From Oscillospiraceae bacterium (lineage in GTDB: Bacteria > Bacillota > Clostridia > Oscillospirales > Oscillospiraceae), in contig CADBCV010000004.1 of the NCBI GenBank assembly GCA_902793285.1, positions 1-64,000 of the forward strand: DNA of 64,000 bases. Reading direction: 5' to 3'. Positions 18,756 through 28,183 of this stretch are shown here, one piece after another (within the stretch, counting starts at the first letter, position 1; each line of letters begins with the position of its first letter). The translations under genes and the position numbers were made by a program. The notes beneath the pieces are model-generated. The model searched no databases. It saw only the letters and a list, made by a program, of their open reading frames with translations, and was not told the DNA's origin.

Positions 18756-20252
18756 GTGCCTTTTGCCTGGAACCTCCCCTACTTAAGCGTTTTTCTCACC
18801 ATGGTCACGGCGATTTTGCTCTCCGTCATCCCCGGCGCGAAGCGCGCCTACTGGCTGACGGTGGGCGTCTCCGCCGCGGTGACGGTGATGTCGCTCGTCT
18901 TCCTGCGCTTCATCGTGAAAGCGGACGCGGCCTATGCCTTCACCATGGGCAAGTTCCCCGCGCCCTTCGGCAATGAGATCAGGTTCGGCCCCCTCCAGGG
19001 GCTCCTCGCCTCGGTGTTCGGGGCAGTGATGTGCCTGTCCCTGCTCGGCGGGCGGGCGGAGCTCTTTGAGGATGTGGACGAGAAGAAAATGGGCCTTGCC
19101 TGCGTGATGCTCAATATGGTGCTGGCAAGCCTCCTCGTTCTGAGCTACACGAACGACGCCTTCACCGCCTACGTCTTTATCGAGATCAGCACCATCGCGG
19201 CCTGCGCCCTCGTCATGATCAAGGACTCCGGCCCGACCCTTGTCGCGACCATCCGCTATCTCTTCATGAGCCTTCTGGGCTCGGGCCTCTTCCTCTTCTC
19301 CATCATCCTGCTCTATGCCATTACAGGGCATCTGCTCATGCCCCAGCTTCACGAGAGCGTGCAGAAGCTGATGGCGGACGGGGCCTACACGAAAGTGCTG
19401 GCCCTGATCCTCGCGATGATGACGGCGGGCCTCGGCGTGAAGTCCGCCATGTTCCCCTTCCACCGCTGGCTGCCCGACGCCCACGGCACCGCGACGACCA
19501 CCTCCTCCGCGGTCCTGTCGGGCCTTGTGGTGAAGGGCTACGCGGTGCTGCTCATCACGATGTACTGCCGCGTCTTCACGCTCGAGACCGTGCGGGCCTT
19601 TCATATCCATGACGCCGTGTTCGCTCTCGGCTTTTGCGGGATGATCCTCGGCTCTGTGATGGCCCTCCGGGAGACGCACGCGAAGCGGATGCTGGCCTAC
19701 TCGTCGGTGGCCCAGCTCGGCTATGTGTTCATGGGTCTCGGTCTCGGCACCGAGGCCGGCGTCGCGGCGGCCCTCTTCCAGATCCTGGCCCACGCCTTTA
19801 CAAAGCCGCTGCTCTTCGTGTCCGTGGGGCGCCTTGCCGCCGCGGTACACCATGATAAGCAGCTCCGCGCCCTCAGGGGCACCGCGTGGAAGGCCCCGCT
19901 TGCCGGCGTCGGCTTCGGCATCGGCGCCCTCTCCATGGTGGGCATCCCCCTCTTCGGGGGCTTTGCGGCGAAGGTCAATTTCTCCACCGCGTCGATTTTC
20001 ACCGACCAGAAGATCGCCCTCACGCTCTTTGTGCTGGCGCTCTCCTCGGTTCTGAACGCGCTCTACTACATCCCGGCCCTCATCAACATCTGGAGCGACC
20101 GGAAGGAGGCCGCCCTGCCTGAGACAAATGAGCCCGGGCGGGACACGAGCGCGGCTGTCGCCATCGTGCTCCTCGCCGGCGGAGTGCTGTTTTTAGGCGT
20201 CTGCTTCACGCCCGTGATGAATATCATCGTCCGCGGGCTGGAGCTCATGTGA
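18756..20252 (+). CDS. MrpD-type proton antiporter subunit 1
   Basis: 498 aa, about 14 membrane helices, NuoL/M/N superfamily. The essential Glu of TM5 is in FIEISTIAACALVMI near 140 and the essential Lys of TM7 in GLGVKSAMFPFHRWLPDAHG near 230, followed by a lysine in LVVKGYAV. The discontinuous-helix segment after HAFTKPLLF is also present. It begins with GTG-adjacent spacing just after mrpC. It is the first of four such subunits in a row. Confidence 0.93.
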   Translation: MPFAWNLPYLSVFLTMVTAILLSVIPGAKRAYWLTVGVSAAVTVMSLVFLRFIVKADAAYAFTMGKFPAPFGNEIRFGPLQGLLASVFGAVMCLSLLGGRAELFEDVDEKKMGLACVMLNMVLASLLVLSYTNDAFTAYVFIEISTIAACALVMIKDSGPTLVATIRYLFMSLLGSGLFLFSIILLYAITGHLLMPQLHESVQKLMADGAYTKVLALILAMMTAGLGVKSAMFPFHRWLPDAHGTATTTSSAVLSGLVVKGYAVLLITMYCRVFTLETVRAFHIHDAVFALGFCGMILGSVMALRETHAKRMLAYSSVAQLGYVFMGLGLGTEAGVAAALFQILAHAFTKPLLFVSVGRLAAAVHHDKQLRALRGTAWKAPLAGVGFGIGALSMVGIPLFGGFAAKVNFSTASIFTDQKIALTLFVLALSSVLNALYYIPALINIWSDRKEAALPETNEPGRDTSAAVAIVLLAGGVLFLGVCFTPVMNIIVRGLELM

Positions 20253-20268
20253 AAGGAGGGGTGAAGAT

Positions 20269-21711
20269 ATGCTGATGCTTCTCGCAATCCTGATCCCCGT
20301 TGTCGGCGCTGTGCTTGTCTTCCGGACGGAGGACGCTGCCAAGCGCCGCAGACTCTGCGCCGCGTCCATCGTGTCAGCCTGGCTCTGTGCCACGCTTGCG
20401 ATCATCCCCGACGGGAGCGACATCACGCTCCTGCGCCTGAGCGATACGCTCTCCCTGCGCTTTGCCTTCGACGGGCTGAGCCTGTTTTTTGTCAATCTGG
20501 TGGGCTTCATCTGGTTCCTTGTGGAGTTTCACGCCTTCGGCTACATGAAGCACGAGGGCAAGGAGCCGCAGTTCTTCGGCTTTTTCCTGCTGACCTACGC
20601 AGCCCTCATCGGCCTTGCCTCTGCCAAAAATGCCGTGACGCTTTACATGTTCTTTGAGCTCATGACGCTCTGCTCCATGCCTCTCGTGCTGCACAACGGG
20701 TCCGAGCAGTCGCGCCGCGCCTCCTTTGCCTACCTCGGCTACTCCACCCTCGGCGCGTCGCTTGCGCTGCTGGGCTTCTTCCTCCTCGCCGCCCAGGGGA
20801 ACGACCTCACATTCCTCGCAAAGGGCGGGCAGCTTGTCGGCGATGAGAAGACCCTGCTTGCGGCGGCCTTTCTCATCATCCTGGGCTTCGGCGCGAAGGC
20901 CGGCATGGTGCCCCTGCAGATGTGGCTGACGGAGGCCCACCCCGTGGCCCCCTCGCCCGCGAGCGCGGTGCTGTCGGGCCTCATCACAAAGGGCGGCGTG
21001 CTCGCCATTATCCGCTGCAGCTTCCAGCTCTTCGGAGCGGAGATGCTGCGCGGCACCTGGGTCCAGACCGCGATCCTCGTGCTCTCCATTATCACGATCT
21101 TCACAGGCTCCATGCTGGCGCTGCGCGAAAAGCTCCTCAAAAAGCGCATGGCCTATTCCACCATCTCCAATGTGTCCTATGTGCTCTTCGGCCTGTTCGT
21201 GTTGGATGAGGCGGGCATGGGCGTTGTGGGCGCGTTTTTGCAGATTTTGTTCCACGCCCTCGCCAAGGACGCGCTCTTCCTCTGCGCGGGCTCCATCATC
21301 TTCGCCACGGGTAAAACGCGCGTGGACGAATTGAAGGGCATCGGGCGGCGGATGCCGGTGACCATGTGGTGCTTTGCCATCGCCTCCCTGTCCCTCATCG
21401 GTATCCCGCCGATGGGCGGCTTTATCGCAAAATACTGCCTTGCCATGGGCGCGCTGGCAACATCCTCCACGCTGGCGACCGTCGGCGTGGTCACACTGAT
21501 GGTGTCGGCCCTGCTCACGGCCTTTTATCTCTTGCCCATCGTTGCCGCCGCCTTTTTCCCGGGGCGGGACTTTGACGCCGGTGAACGCTGCGAGGTGGAG
21601 AAAACCATGCTGGTCCCGCAGATCGTGTTTGCGGGCCTCACGGTGATCCTCGGCATGTTCCCGATGGGTCTCACAGCCTTTGCCGCGATCATCAACGGCT
21701 GGCTGCTGTAA
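20269..21711 (+). CDS. MrpD-type proton antiporter subunit 2
   Basis: 480 aa, NuoL/M/N superfamily, about 14 membrane helices. The key residues are present: Glu in FFELMTLCSMPLV near 130, Lys in GFGAKAGMVPLQMWLTEAHP near 205, and a second Lys in LITKGGVLAII. It starts 16 bases after subunit 1 ends, with an AAAGGAGG site. Sequence is closest in style to MrpD/NuoN rather than to the long MrpA. Confidence 0.92.
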   Translation: MLMLLAILIPVVGAVLVFRTEDAAKRRRLCAASIVSAWLCATLAIIPDGSDITLLRLSDTLSLRFAFDGLSLFFVNLVGFIWFLVEFHAFGYMKHEGKEPQFFGFFLLTYAALIGLASAKNAVTLYMFFELMTLCSMPLVLHNGSEQSRRASFAYLGYSTLGASLALLGFFLLAAQGNDLTFLAKGGQLVGDEKTLLAAAFLIILGFGAKAGMVPLQMWLTEAHPVAPSPASAVLSGLITKGGVLAIIRCSFQLFGAEMLRGTWVQTAILVLSIITIFTGSMLALREKLLKKRMAYSTISNVSYVLFGLFVLDEAGMGVVGAFLQILFHALAKDALFLCAGSIIFATGKTRVDELKGIGRRMPVTMWCFAIASLSLIGIPPMGGFIAKYCLAMGALATSSTLATVGVVTLMVSALLTAFYLLPIVAAAFFPGRDFDAGERCEVEKTMLVPQIVFAGLTVILGMFPMGLTAFAAIINGWLL

Positions 21712-21723
21712 GGAGGGGATACA

Positions 21724-23199
21724 ATGAATAACACTTTTACCTTGTTTGCTCTGATCTTCCCCATCCTCTCCGGCATTGCGCTTTTGATCACGCGGCCACA
21801 GGACAGATTGAAACGAAACCGCTTTGTGATGCTCATGGTCTGCCTGAGCTCCTTCTTCGTGCTCGGCACCGCCCTCTGCTCCGCCCTCAACGGCCCGGAC
21901 GCGGTGTACCTCCACGTCGCCGACCTCTCGGACAAGCTCGTGATCGCCTTTCGCCCGGACGGGGTGAGCCTCGTCTTCGGCGGCATCATCGGCGTTCTCT
22001 GGCCCGTGACCACGGTCTACGCCTTCTCCTATATGGCGCATGAGGGGCGGGAGAACCTGTTCTTCGGCTTCTTCCTCATCACCTTCGGGGTTGTTGCCGG
22101 CATCGCCTACTCCGCAAACTTCTTCACGCTCTACCTCTGCTATGAGTTCATGACCCTTGTGACCCTCCCGCTCGTGATGCACGAGATGGACGACAAGGCC
22201 CGCGCGGCGGGAAAAAAATACGTCCTCTACTCCATGACGGGCGCGGCGCTGGTGTTCATCTGCCTCATGTATTTTCTCCGCTATGCCGATACGCTGGCCT
22301 TTACCTACGGCGGCATTCTGAACATGGAAAAGGTGAAGGGGCACGAGAAGGAGCTCATGACCGTGTTCGTGCTGGCCTTCTTCGGCTTCGGCGTCAAGGC
22401 CGCGATCTTCCCCTTCCACCGCTGGCTCCCGGCGGCGTCCGTCGCCCCGACGCCGGTCACGGCGCTGCTGCACGCGGTGGCGGTGGTGAAGTCCGGCGCC
22501 TTTGCCGTGATGCGCCTTGTGTACTTCGGCTTCGGCTGCGAATTTCTGCGCGGCACCTGGGCCCAGGCTGTGGTGCTCGCGGCCTCGGCCTTCACGGTGA
22601 TGTTCGGGTCCGTCATGTCGCTCCGGATGCCGCACCTGAAAAGGCGCCTTGCCTACTCCACGGTCTCGAACCTGAGCTATATCCTCGTGGCCTTCGCCTC
22701 CATGAGCCCCGTGGGCCTCGTCGGCGGGCTTCTGCACATGGTGTTTCACGCGGTGATCAAAATCTCCCTCTTCTTCTGCGCGGGCGCGATGCTCCACCAC
22801 AACGAGCTTGAGTACGTGTACGACATGGAGGGCCTCGCAAAGAAAATGCCCGTCACCTGCGGGGTGTTCCTGACGGCGTCCCTCGCCCTCATGGGCGTGC
22901 CGCCCTTCGGCGGCTTTTTGTCGAAGTGGACCATCGGCACGGCGGCGGCCGGAAACGCGGGCTGGGCCGGGTATCTCGGCGCGGCAAGCCTCATCGTCTC
23001 CGCCATCCTCACGACGCTTTATATGCTCTCGGCCGCGGTGCGCTTCTATTTCCCGCTGAAATCCGCCCCTTTACTGCCGGAGCGCGTCCATGAGGCCGAC
23101 CGGCTCATGACGGGGCCGCTCGTGTACCTGATGGCGCTGCTTGCTCTGCTGTCGCTCTGCTCCGCGCCGCTGAGCGCCTGGATTGGAGGTCTGGTCTGA
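21724..23199 (+). CDS. MrpD-type proton antiporter subunit 3
   Basis: 491 aa, about 14 membrane helices. Catalytic positions are Glu in CYEFMTLVTLPLV near 140 and Lys in GFGVKAAIFPFHRWLPAASV near 220. The next helix reads ALLHAVAVVKSGAFAVMR, a form common in NuoL-like members. It is preceded by AAGGAGGGG and shares one base with subunit 4, so translation is coupled. Confidence 0.92.
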   Translation: MNNTFTLFALIFPILSGIALLITRPQDRLKRNRFVMLMVCLSSFFVLGTALCSALNGPDAVYLHVADLSDKLVIAFRPDGVSLVFGGIIGVLWPVTTVYAFSYMAHEGRENLFFGFFLITFGVVAGIAYSANFFTLYLCYEFMTLVTLPLVMHEMDDKARAAGKKYVLYSMTGAALVFICLMYFLRYADTLAFTYGGILNMEKVKGHEKELMTVFVLAFFGFGVKAAIFPFHRWLPAASVAPTPVTALLHAVAVVKSGAFAVMRLVYFGFGCEFLRGTWAQAVVLAASAFTVMFGSVMSLRMPHLKRRLAYSTVSNLSYILVAFASMSPVGLVGGLLHMVFHAVIKISLFFCAGAMLHHNELEYVYDMEGLAKKMPVTCGVFLTASLALMGVPPFGGFLSKWTIGTAAAGNAGWAGYLGAASLIVSAILTTLYMLSAAVRFYFPLKSAPLLPERVHEADRLMTGPLVYLMALLALLSLCSAPLSAWIGGLV

Positions 23200-25133
23200 T
23201 GCTGATTCTCATGGTATTTCTGCCCATGCTCGCCGCCCTCGTCTGTTATCCCCTCTGCCGCAATTCGGAACGGGCGTGGTTTACCCCGGCTGTTGTTATC
23301 TCCGGGGCGGTGTTCGCCATGGGGCTTTTGCTTCTGTCGGAGCCGACGCTTGCCGACGGGATCTACGGCTTCTGCGGCAACGGCATCTATTTTAAGGCGG
23401 GCGGTCTCAGGACCGTGATGGCGGTGCTCGCGGCGTTCATGTGGGTCATGACGGCGCTTGCCTCCCCGGAGTATTTCGCCGGGGCGCGGGCAAACGGCCG
23501 CTACTTCCTGTTCTATCTCTGGACCCTCGGCGCCTTGGAGGGGGTATTCCTCGCCGCCGATCTCATGACGCTCTTCATCTTCTTTGAGATCATGAGCTTC
23601 ACCTCCTATGTCTGGGTCGTGCAGAACGAGACGCCGGAGGCCATCCGCGCGAGCGAGACCTATCTCTTCATCGCGGTCATCGGCGGCCTCACGATGCTGA
23701 TGGGCCTGTTCCTGCTCGAGAACGCGGTGGGAAAGCTGAGCTTTGAAAACATCGCTGAGAAGGCCCCGGAGCTGAGTCCCCGCCTGCGCTACACCGTGGG
23801 CGTCTGCGCCCTCGTCGGCTTCGGCGCGAAGGCGGGCATGTTCCCGCTGCACATCTGGCTGCCGAAGGCCCATCCCGTGGCCCCCGCGCCGGCGAGCGCC
23901 CTGCTCTCCGGCATCCTGACGAAAAGCGGCGTCTTCGGCATCATCGGCGTCTCCTGCTGGCTCTTTGACGGGGTGCCCGGCTGGGGAAATCTCCTGCTCG
24001 TGCCGGCGGTGATCACCATGCTCCTCGGCGCGGTGCTCGCGGTCTTCTCCGTGGACTTAAAGCGCACCCTCGCCTGCTCGTCCATGAGTCAGATCGGCTT
24101 CATCCTCACGGGCGTCTCGATGTGCGTCCTCCTCGGGGAGCACGGCTCCATCGCGGCCTGCGGCGCGGTGCTGCACATCCTCAATCACTCGCTCATCAAG
24201 CTCACGCTCTTCGTCGCGGCGGGCGTCGTGTACTTCAATGTGCACTCCCTCGACTTAAACGACGTGCGCGGCTTCGGGAAGGACAAGCCCCTTTTGAAGC
24301 TGGCCTTTCTCTCCGGCGCCTTGAGCATCGCGGGCATCCCGGGCTTCGGCGGCTACATCAGCAAGACGCTCCTGCACGAGGGGATCGTGGAATACTGCGA
24401 GCACCTCGCGGAGCACGGGCAGAGCGCCCTCCCGTACCGCGCGGTGGAGTGGATCTTCCTCCTCTCCGGCGGCCTCACGCTCGCGTACATGGCGCGGCTT
24501 TTCTACATCCTCTTTCTCGCGGAAAAGCCCGCGCACCAGCACCAGAAGGAAAAATACATGTCTCCCATGACGGGGGCTGTGCTCTTGATCGGCGGCGCGC
24601 TCATGCCGCTGCTCGGCCTTACCCCGCACCGGACCATGGACAGGATCGCGGCCTACGCCCTGCCCTTTTTTAAGCGGGAGCCCATGGCCCGCGCGGTGGC
24701 CTATTTCTCCCTCGCAAATCTCAAGGGCGCGGCCATCTCCGTCACCGTCGGCGCGCTGGTCTTCGCCTTCGTGGGCATGAAATGGCTCACCGGGAAGGCG
24801 GACGGGCACGAGGTATACCGCGATGTCTGGCCGCGTGGCCTCGATCTCGAGGACGCGGTCTACCGCCCCGCCCTGCGCGCGCTCGCCCTTCTCGGCGGGG
24901 CGGCTGCCCGGCTTGTGGAGACCTGCGGGGCGCTCCTTATCTACGGCACGGTGGATCTCCTCTTCCTCGGCGCAAAGGACAGGGTCGTCCCGCCCGAGGA
25001 CCGGCAGTTCTCCGCCTATGAAAAGCGGAGCGAGCGCGGCCGCATCGAGCGCAGCTTCTCCGCAGACCTCCTCTACGCCGCCTGCGGCGTGCTGGCCCTC
25101 TTCGCCCTCGCGGCCTGGAACATGCTGCGGTGA
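23199..25133 (+). CDS. MrpA/NuoL-like proton antiporter subunit 4, C-terminally extended
   Basis: 644 aa, the largest of the four antiporter-like subunits. The core (1-500) keeps Glu in FFEIMSFTSYVWVV near 130 and Lys in GFGAKAGMFPLHIWLPKAHP near 210. The last ~140 residues add a charged loop (DGHEVYRDVWPRGLDLEDAVYRP) and further membrane helices, as in NuoL and the hydrogenase antiporter subunits, where this part braces the complex. It is the final gene of the operon. No hydrogenase or NADH-oxidising gene follows. Confidence 0.92.
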   Translation: MLILMVFLPMLAALVCYPLCRNSERAWFTPAVVISGAVFAMGLLLLSEPTLADGIYGFCGNGIYFKAGGLRTVMAVLAAFMWVMTALASPEYFAGARANGRYFLFYLWTLGALEGVFLAADLMTLFIFFEIMSFTSYVWVVQNETPEAIRASETYLFIAVIGGLTMLMGLFLLENAVGKLSFENIAEKAPELSPRLRYTVGVCALVGFGAKAGMFPLHIWLPKAHPVAPAPASALLSGILTKSGVFGIIGVSCWLFDGVPGWGNLLLVPAVITMLLGAVLAVFSVDLKRTLACSSMSQIGFILTGVSMCVLLGEHGSIAACGAVLHILNHSLIKLTLFVAAGVVYFNVHSLDLNDVRGFGKDKPLLKLAFLSGALSIAGIPGFGGYISKTLLHEGIVEYCEHLAEHGQSALPYRAVEWIFLLSGGLTLAYMARLFYILFLAEKPAHQHQKEKYMSPMTGAVLLIGGALMPLLGLTPHRTMDRIAAYALPFFKREPMARAVAYFSLANLKGAAISVTVGALVFAFVGMKWLTGKADGHEVYRDVWPRGLDLEDAVYRPALRALALLGGAAARLVETCGALLIYGTVDLLFLGAKDRVVPPEDRQFSAYEKRSERGRIERSFSADLLYAACGVLALFALAAWNMLR

Positions 25134-25673
25134 AGGAGGAACAGCCCCTGTGATGCAGGGGCCAATGCCCGGATCGACCCGCCGAATGGCGTGAATTGTC
25201 ACAAGGGGGCTGTGAAAAAGTCCCTCCAACACTGTAGTGGCGACAATGATAGCCGACCCTACGGAGATGGGCAAACCTGCGATCCGGCACAATTGTGACA
25301 CGATGCGAAAATATTCCCGCCTGCCCGTAGGGGCCGACGCCCTCGGCGGCCCGCGCGGGGAAACCGGCGTTTCTGCACTGCGCCCGGGCGAATACGAATT
25401 ATCACCCAATCCTGCCGGGCTGCCGAGGGCGTCAGCCCCTACGACAGGACCGCAGATCATGCGTTGCATGGGACAGTGCAGCAGCGCCCGTCTGTCATGC
25501 TGAGAAAAGCGAAGAACCCCCGGTCTGGTTGGAGACCGGGGGATTCTTCGTCGCTGCGCTCCTCAGAATGACAGGGGATTTTCTCGGAATGACAGGGGAT
25601 TTTCTCGGAGTGACAGGGGAGCTTCATCGCAAACCTGTTTTCATGATAAGTATTATAACTGCGGTTTTGATTT
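25134..25673. repeat. 540-base intergenic region made of repeat arms
   Basis: No gene is visible. The region holds GTAGGGGCCGACGCCCTCGG (about 25328) and its inverted partner CCGAGGGCGTCAGCCCCTACG (about 25420). It also holds a diverged GTCATGCTGAG...CTCAGAATGACAG repeat (25494-25581) whose centre is a GC-rich hairpin (CCCCCGGTCT / AGACCGGGGG), and a tandem ATGACAGGGGATTTTCTCGGA pair. The hairpin may end the antiporter transcript. Confidence 0.6.
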
Positions 25674-26372
25674 TTACGCCTGCTCTGCTTTCAGGCGTGC
25701 CTGGCGCTCGCGCTCGGCCTGGGAGAGGCGGAGGTAGACCGGCAGCAGCGTGTCCGCGGTGCCGGGCGTCTTGTCCTGCGCCGCCATGGCGACGCTCCAG
25801 GCGCTCTGCATCCGGAGATTCTCCGGCGCAAGCACGCAGGGGATGCCCTGTTCTGTCAGGGCGCGGCAGGTGAGCTCCGCCCCGTCGCCCACGAGAAAGG
25901 CGCGCTCATGCAAGGCGCGCAGCTCTTCCGCAAGCTCCGCGAGAGCGAGGGGCCGGTCCTCCGTGAGGCGGACGGGCCGCCCGTCTTCGATGCGGAAGAG
26001 GGCGTTGTAGACCTGGCTGCGCCGCGCGTCCATCACCGGGCAGATAAGCCCCCCGGCGGAAAGTCCGTGCCAGGCCATCGCCTCGAGCGTGGAGACGCCG
26101 ACGCACACTTTGTCCGACGCCCAGGCGAGACCCTTCACCATCGACACCCCGATGCGCACGCCCGTGAAGGACCCGGGCCCGTGGGCCACCGCGAGCAGGT
26201 CCACGTCCGAAAGGGTAAGCTCTGCGTTTTTCAGCATGTCCTCCCCCATCGGAAGGAGCGTGCGGCTGTGGGTGAGACCGCTGCACTGGGTATACTGGCT
26301 GAGAAGCCGCCCGTCGCGCACGAGCGCGCAGGAGGCCGCCTTCGCCGTGGATTCAAAGGCAAGGATCAGCAT
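25674..26372 (-). CDS. tsaB: tRNA threonylcarbamoyladenosine protein TsaB
   Basis: 232 aa, ASKHA-fold scaffold that partners TsaD and TsaE in making t6A37 on tRNAs reading ANN codons. The N-terminal phosphate-binding-like strand is [17 protein letters not shown], and the signature GPGSFTGVRIGVSMVKGLAW lies near residues 66-85. Length matches the family. It overlaps the end of tsaE by 7 bases, the common Firmicutes pair. TsaD is not in the window. Confidence 0.95.
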   Translation of the reverse strand: MLILAFESTAKAASCALVRDGRLLSQYTQCSGLTHSRTLLPMGEDMLKNAELTLSDVDLLAVAHGPGSFTGVRIGVSMVKGLAWASDKVCVGVSTLEAMAWHGLSAGGLICPVMDARRSQVYNALFRIEDGRPVRLTEDRPLALAELAEELRALHERAFLVGDGAELTCRALTEQGIPCVLAPENLRMQSAWSVAMAAQDKTPGTADTLLPVYLRLSQAERERQARLKAEQA

Positions 26373-26791
26373 AGCTCCGCCCCCTCAATGGTGATTTTCC
26401 GCCCGCTGTCAGAGAGCTTTTCGATGGTGACGCGCACCTCGTCCCCGAAGAAGGCGTCCTCCACCTTCTCGCTCCACTCCACGGCGCAGACCGCGCCGCG
26501 ATTGAGATAGTCCTCCCAGCCGATGTCAAAGAGCTCGTCCGCGCCGGAGAGGCGGTACATGTCAAAGTGGATAAGCTCCCGCTCGCCCAGGTACTCGTTC
26601 ACGATGGTGAAGGTGGGGCTGGACACGCGGCAGGAAAGCCCCATGCCCCGGGCCATGCCGCGCACAAAGGCGGTCTTGCCCGCGCCGAGATCGCCGTACA
26701 TGGCGACCACGGTCCCGCCGGGGAGATTCTTGGCAAGGCGCGCGCCGAGCTCTTCGGTCTCGCCCTCGCTGCGGCTCAGATATTCAGACAT
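26366..26791 (-). CDS. tsaE: tRNA threonylcarbamoyladenosine ATPase TsaE
   Basis: 141 aa P-loop ATPase that drives the TsaBDE cycle. Walker A is [13 protein letters not shown] near residues 36-48, followed by [12 protein letters not shown] with the conserved Thr, HFDMYRL, and the WEDYL / VEWSEK segments that mark TsaE. It begins the tsaE-tsaB operon, divergent from the RodA-like gene. Confidence 0.96.
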   Translation of the reverse strand: MSEYLSRSEGETEELGARLAKNLPGGTVVAMYGDLGAGKTAFVRGMARGMGLSCRVSSPTFTIVNEYLGERELIHFDMYRLSGADELFDIGWEDYLNRGAVCAVEWSEKVEDAFFGDEVRVTIEKLSDSGRKITIEGAELC

Positions 26792-26953
26792 ACGATACTC
26801 CCGCTCCCCGCGATTTTACACTCTTCTAACAAACGCGGGAAATCCTTTTGATATAATAAAAGTTACTTTTGGGGTATTATACCACCACACTCCGCGTTGC
26901 GTAAAGAGTTTCGTTATGATAAAATAAAGTTTACATGTCTCTCAGGAAAGGCG

Positions 26954-28117
26954 GTGCTGACGATCAACACCCTCAGACCCTATGTAAAACAGTTTTTTCA
27001 GCGGGCGGATATCTTCCTGCTCGTCCTCTGCACGCTCTGCTCCATCTTCGGCATCCTGATGGTGGACAGGGCCGTCACCGGCATGGTGGCGGGCGGCTGG
27101 AACATGTCGGCCCCCTCCAAATATATCGCGGTGCAGGTCTTCTCGATGTTTCTCGGCATCGGGGCCTTTGTGCTGTTCACGGTCATCGACGCGGACATCC
27201 TCGGCTCCCAGTGGAAGATCCTCTGCGTCATCAACGTCCTGCTCCTCGCGGCGCTCATCGTCTTCGGCCAGGACGACGGCACCGGCAACCGCGCCTGGAT
27301 CCGCTTCGCCGGCATCGGCATCCAGCCGTCCGAGGTCGTCAAGATCCTGTATATCATCGTGGCGGCAAAGCAGATGACCTATATCAAGGAGCATGAGGAC
27401 ATCAACGGCTTTCTCTCCGTCGTGCAGATGGTGGGCCACTTTGTCATCGTCTTCGGCATGATCATCGTCGTCTCCTCGGACCTCGGCAGCGCCACCATCA
27501 TCATGCTCATCTTCCTCACGATGTTCTTTGTGCTGGGCGTGCGGCTCTACTGGTTCGCGCTCGGCGGGGCGGCAGTCGCGGCGGCGATCCCGCTTTTGTG
27601 GAACTACTTCCTGAAGGACTACCAGAAAAAGCGCCTCATCGCCCCCTACGATCCCAGCATCGACCCGGACGGCTGGGGCATCACCTGGCAGACCACCCAG
27701 AGCAAGCTGACGCTCGCCTCCGGCCGTCTCACCGGCGTGGAGGAGGGCCACCGCACCACGGTCTTCACCGGCAAGCACACGGACTTCATCTTCTCCGTCG
27801 TGGGCGAAAATCTCGGCATGATCGGGTGCATCGTCGTGGTCATCCTGCTGATGGTCATCATCATCCACATCGTTCACATCGGCCTGCAGAGCGGGCGGCT
27901 TTTCGACATGCTCATCTGCATCGGCGTGGCCGCGGCCATGGCGTTTCAGACCTTCATCAACATCGGCATGTGCATCGGCATCACCCCGGTCATCGGCATC
28001 ACGCTCCCGTTTTTCAGCTATGGGGGCTCATCCATGGTGACGATGTACGGGGCCATGGGCCTCGTGTCCGGTGTCAAATATAAATTAAAGCCCGAGCACT
28101 TCGCGCTGCTGTACTGA
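26954..28117 (+). CDS. FtsW/RodA/SpoVE-family cell wall polymerase
   Basis: Peptidoglycan glycosyltransferase of the SEDS family, 387 aa, about ten membrane helices. Conserved marks are GNRAWIRFAGIGIQPSEVVK near 115-134, the Asp of SSDLGSA near 180, DFIFSVVGENLG near 275 and PFFSYGGSSMV near 355. It resembles RodA more than FtsW in context, with no division genes around it. The start chosen is GTG at 26954 after AGGAAAGG, which gives the usual short N-terminus. The ATG 19 codons upstream has a weaker site. Confidence 0.9.
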   Translation: MLTINTLRPYVKQFFQRADIFLLVLCTLCSIFGILMVDRAVTGMVAGGWNMSAPSKYIAVQVFSMFLGIGAFVLFTVIDADILGSQWKILCVINVLLLAALIVFGQDDGTGNRAWIRFAGIGIQPSEVVKILYIIVAAKQMTYIKEHEDINGFLSVVQMVGHFVIVFGMIIVVSSDLGSATIIMLIFLTMFFVLGVRLYWFALGGAAVAAAIPLLWNYFLKDYQKKRLIAPYDPSIDPDGWGITWQTTQSKLTLASGRLTGVEEGHRTTVFTGKHTDFIFSVVGENLGMIGCIVVVILLMVIIIHIVHIGLQSGRLFDMLICIGVAAAMAFQTFINIGMCIGITPVIGITLPFFSYGGSSMVTMYGAMGLVSGVKYKLKPEHFALLY

Positions 28118-28183
28118 ACCCCCATTGACAAGGGTGATATAATACATTTTTGGAAAAATTAACATGGAAGGAAGACAAAAACC

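Noticed and set aside
20374-22800. 808-codon antisense open frame, and similar ones at 34335-36494 and 38455-40746
   Set aside because: They lie opposite well-supported genes, have odd His/Gly/Arg/Glu-rich composition and arise from high GC and codon bias.
28125-28143. TTGACA and TATAAT ahead of the CobW gene read as one promoter
   Set aside because: The two boxes are only 7 bases apart, too close for a sigma-A promoter; the -10 may work with another, weaker -35.
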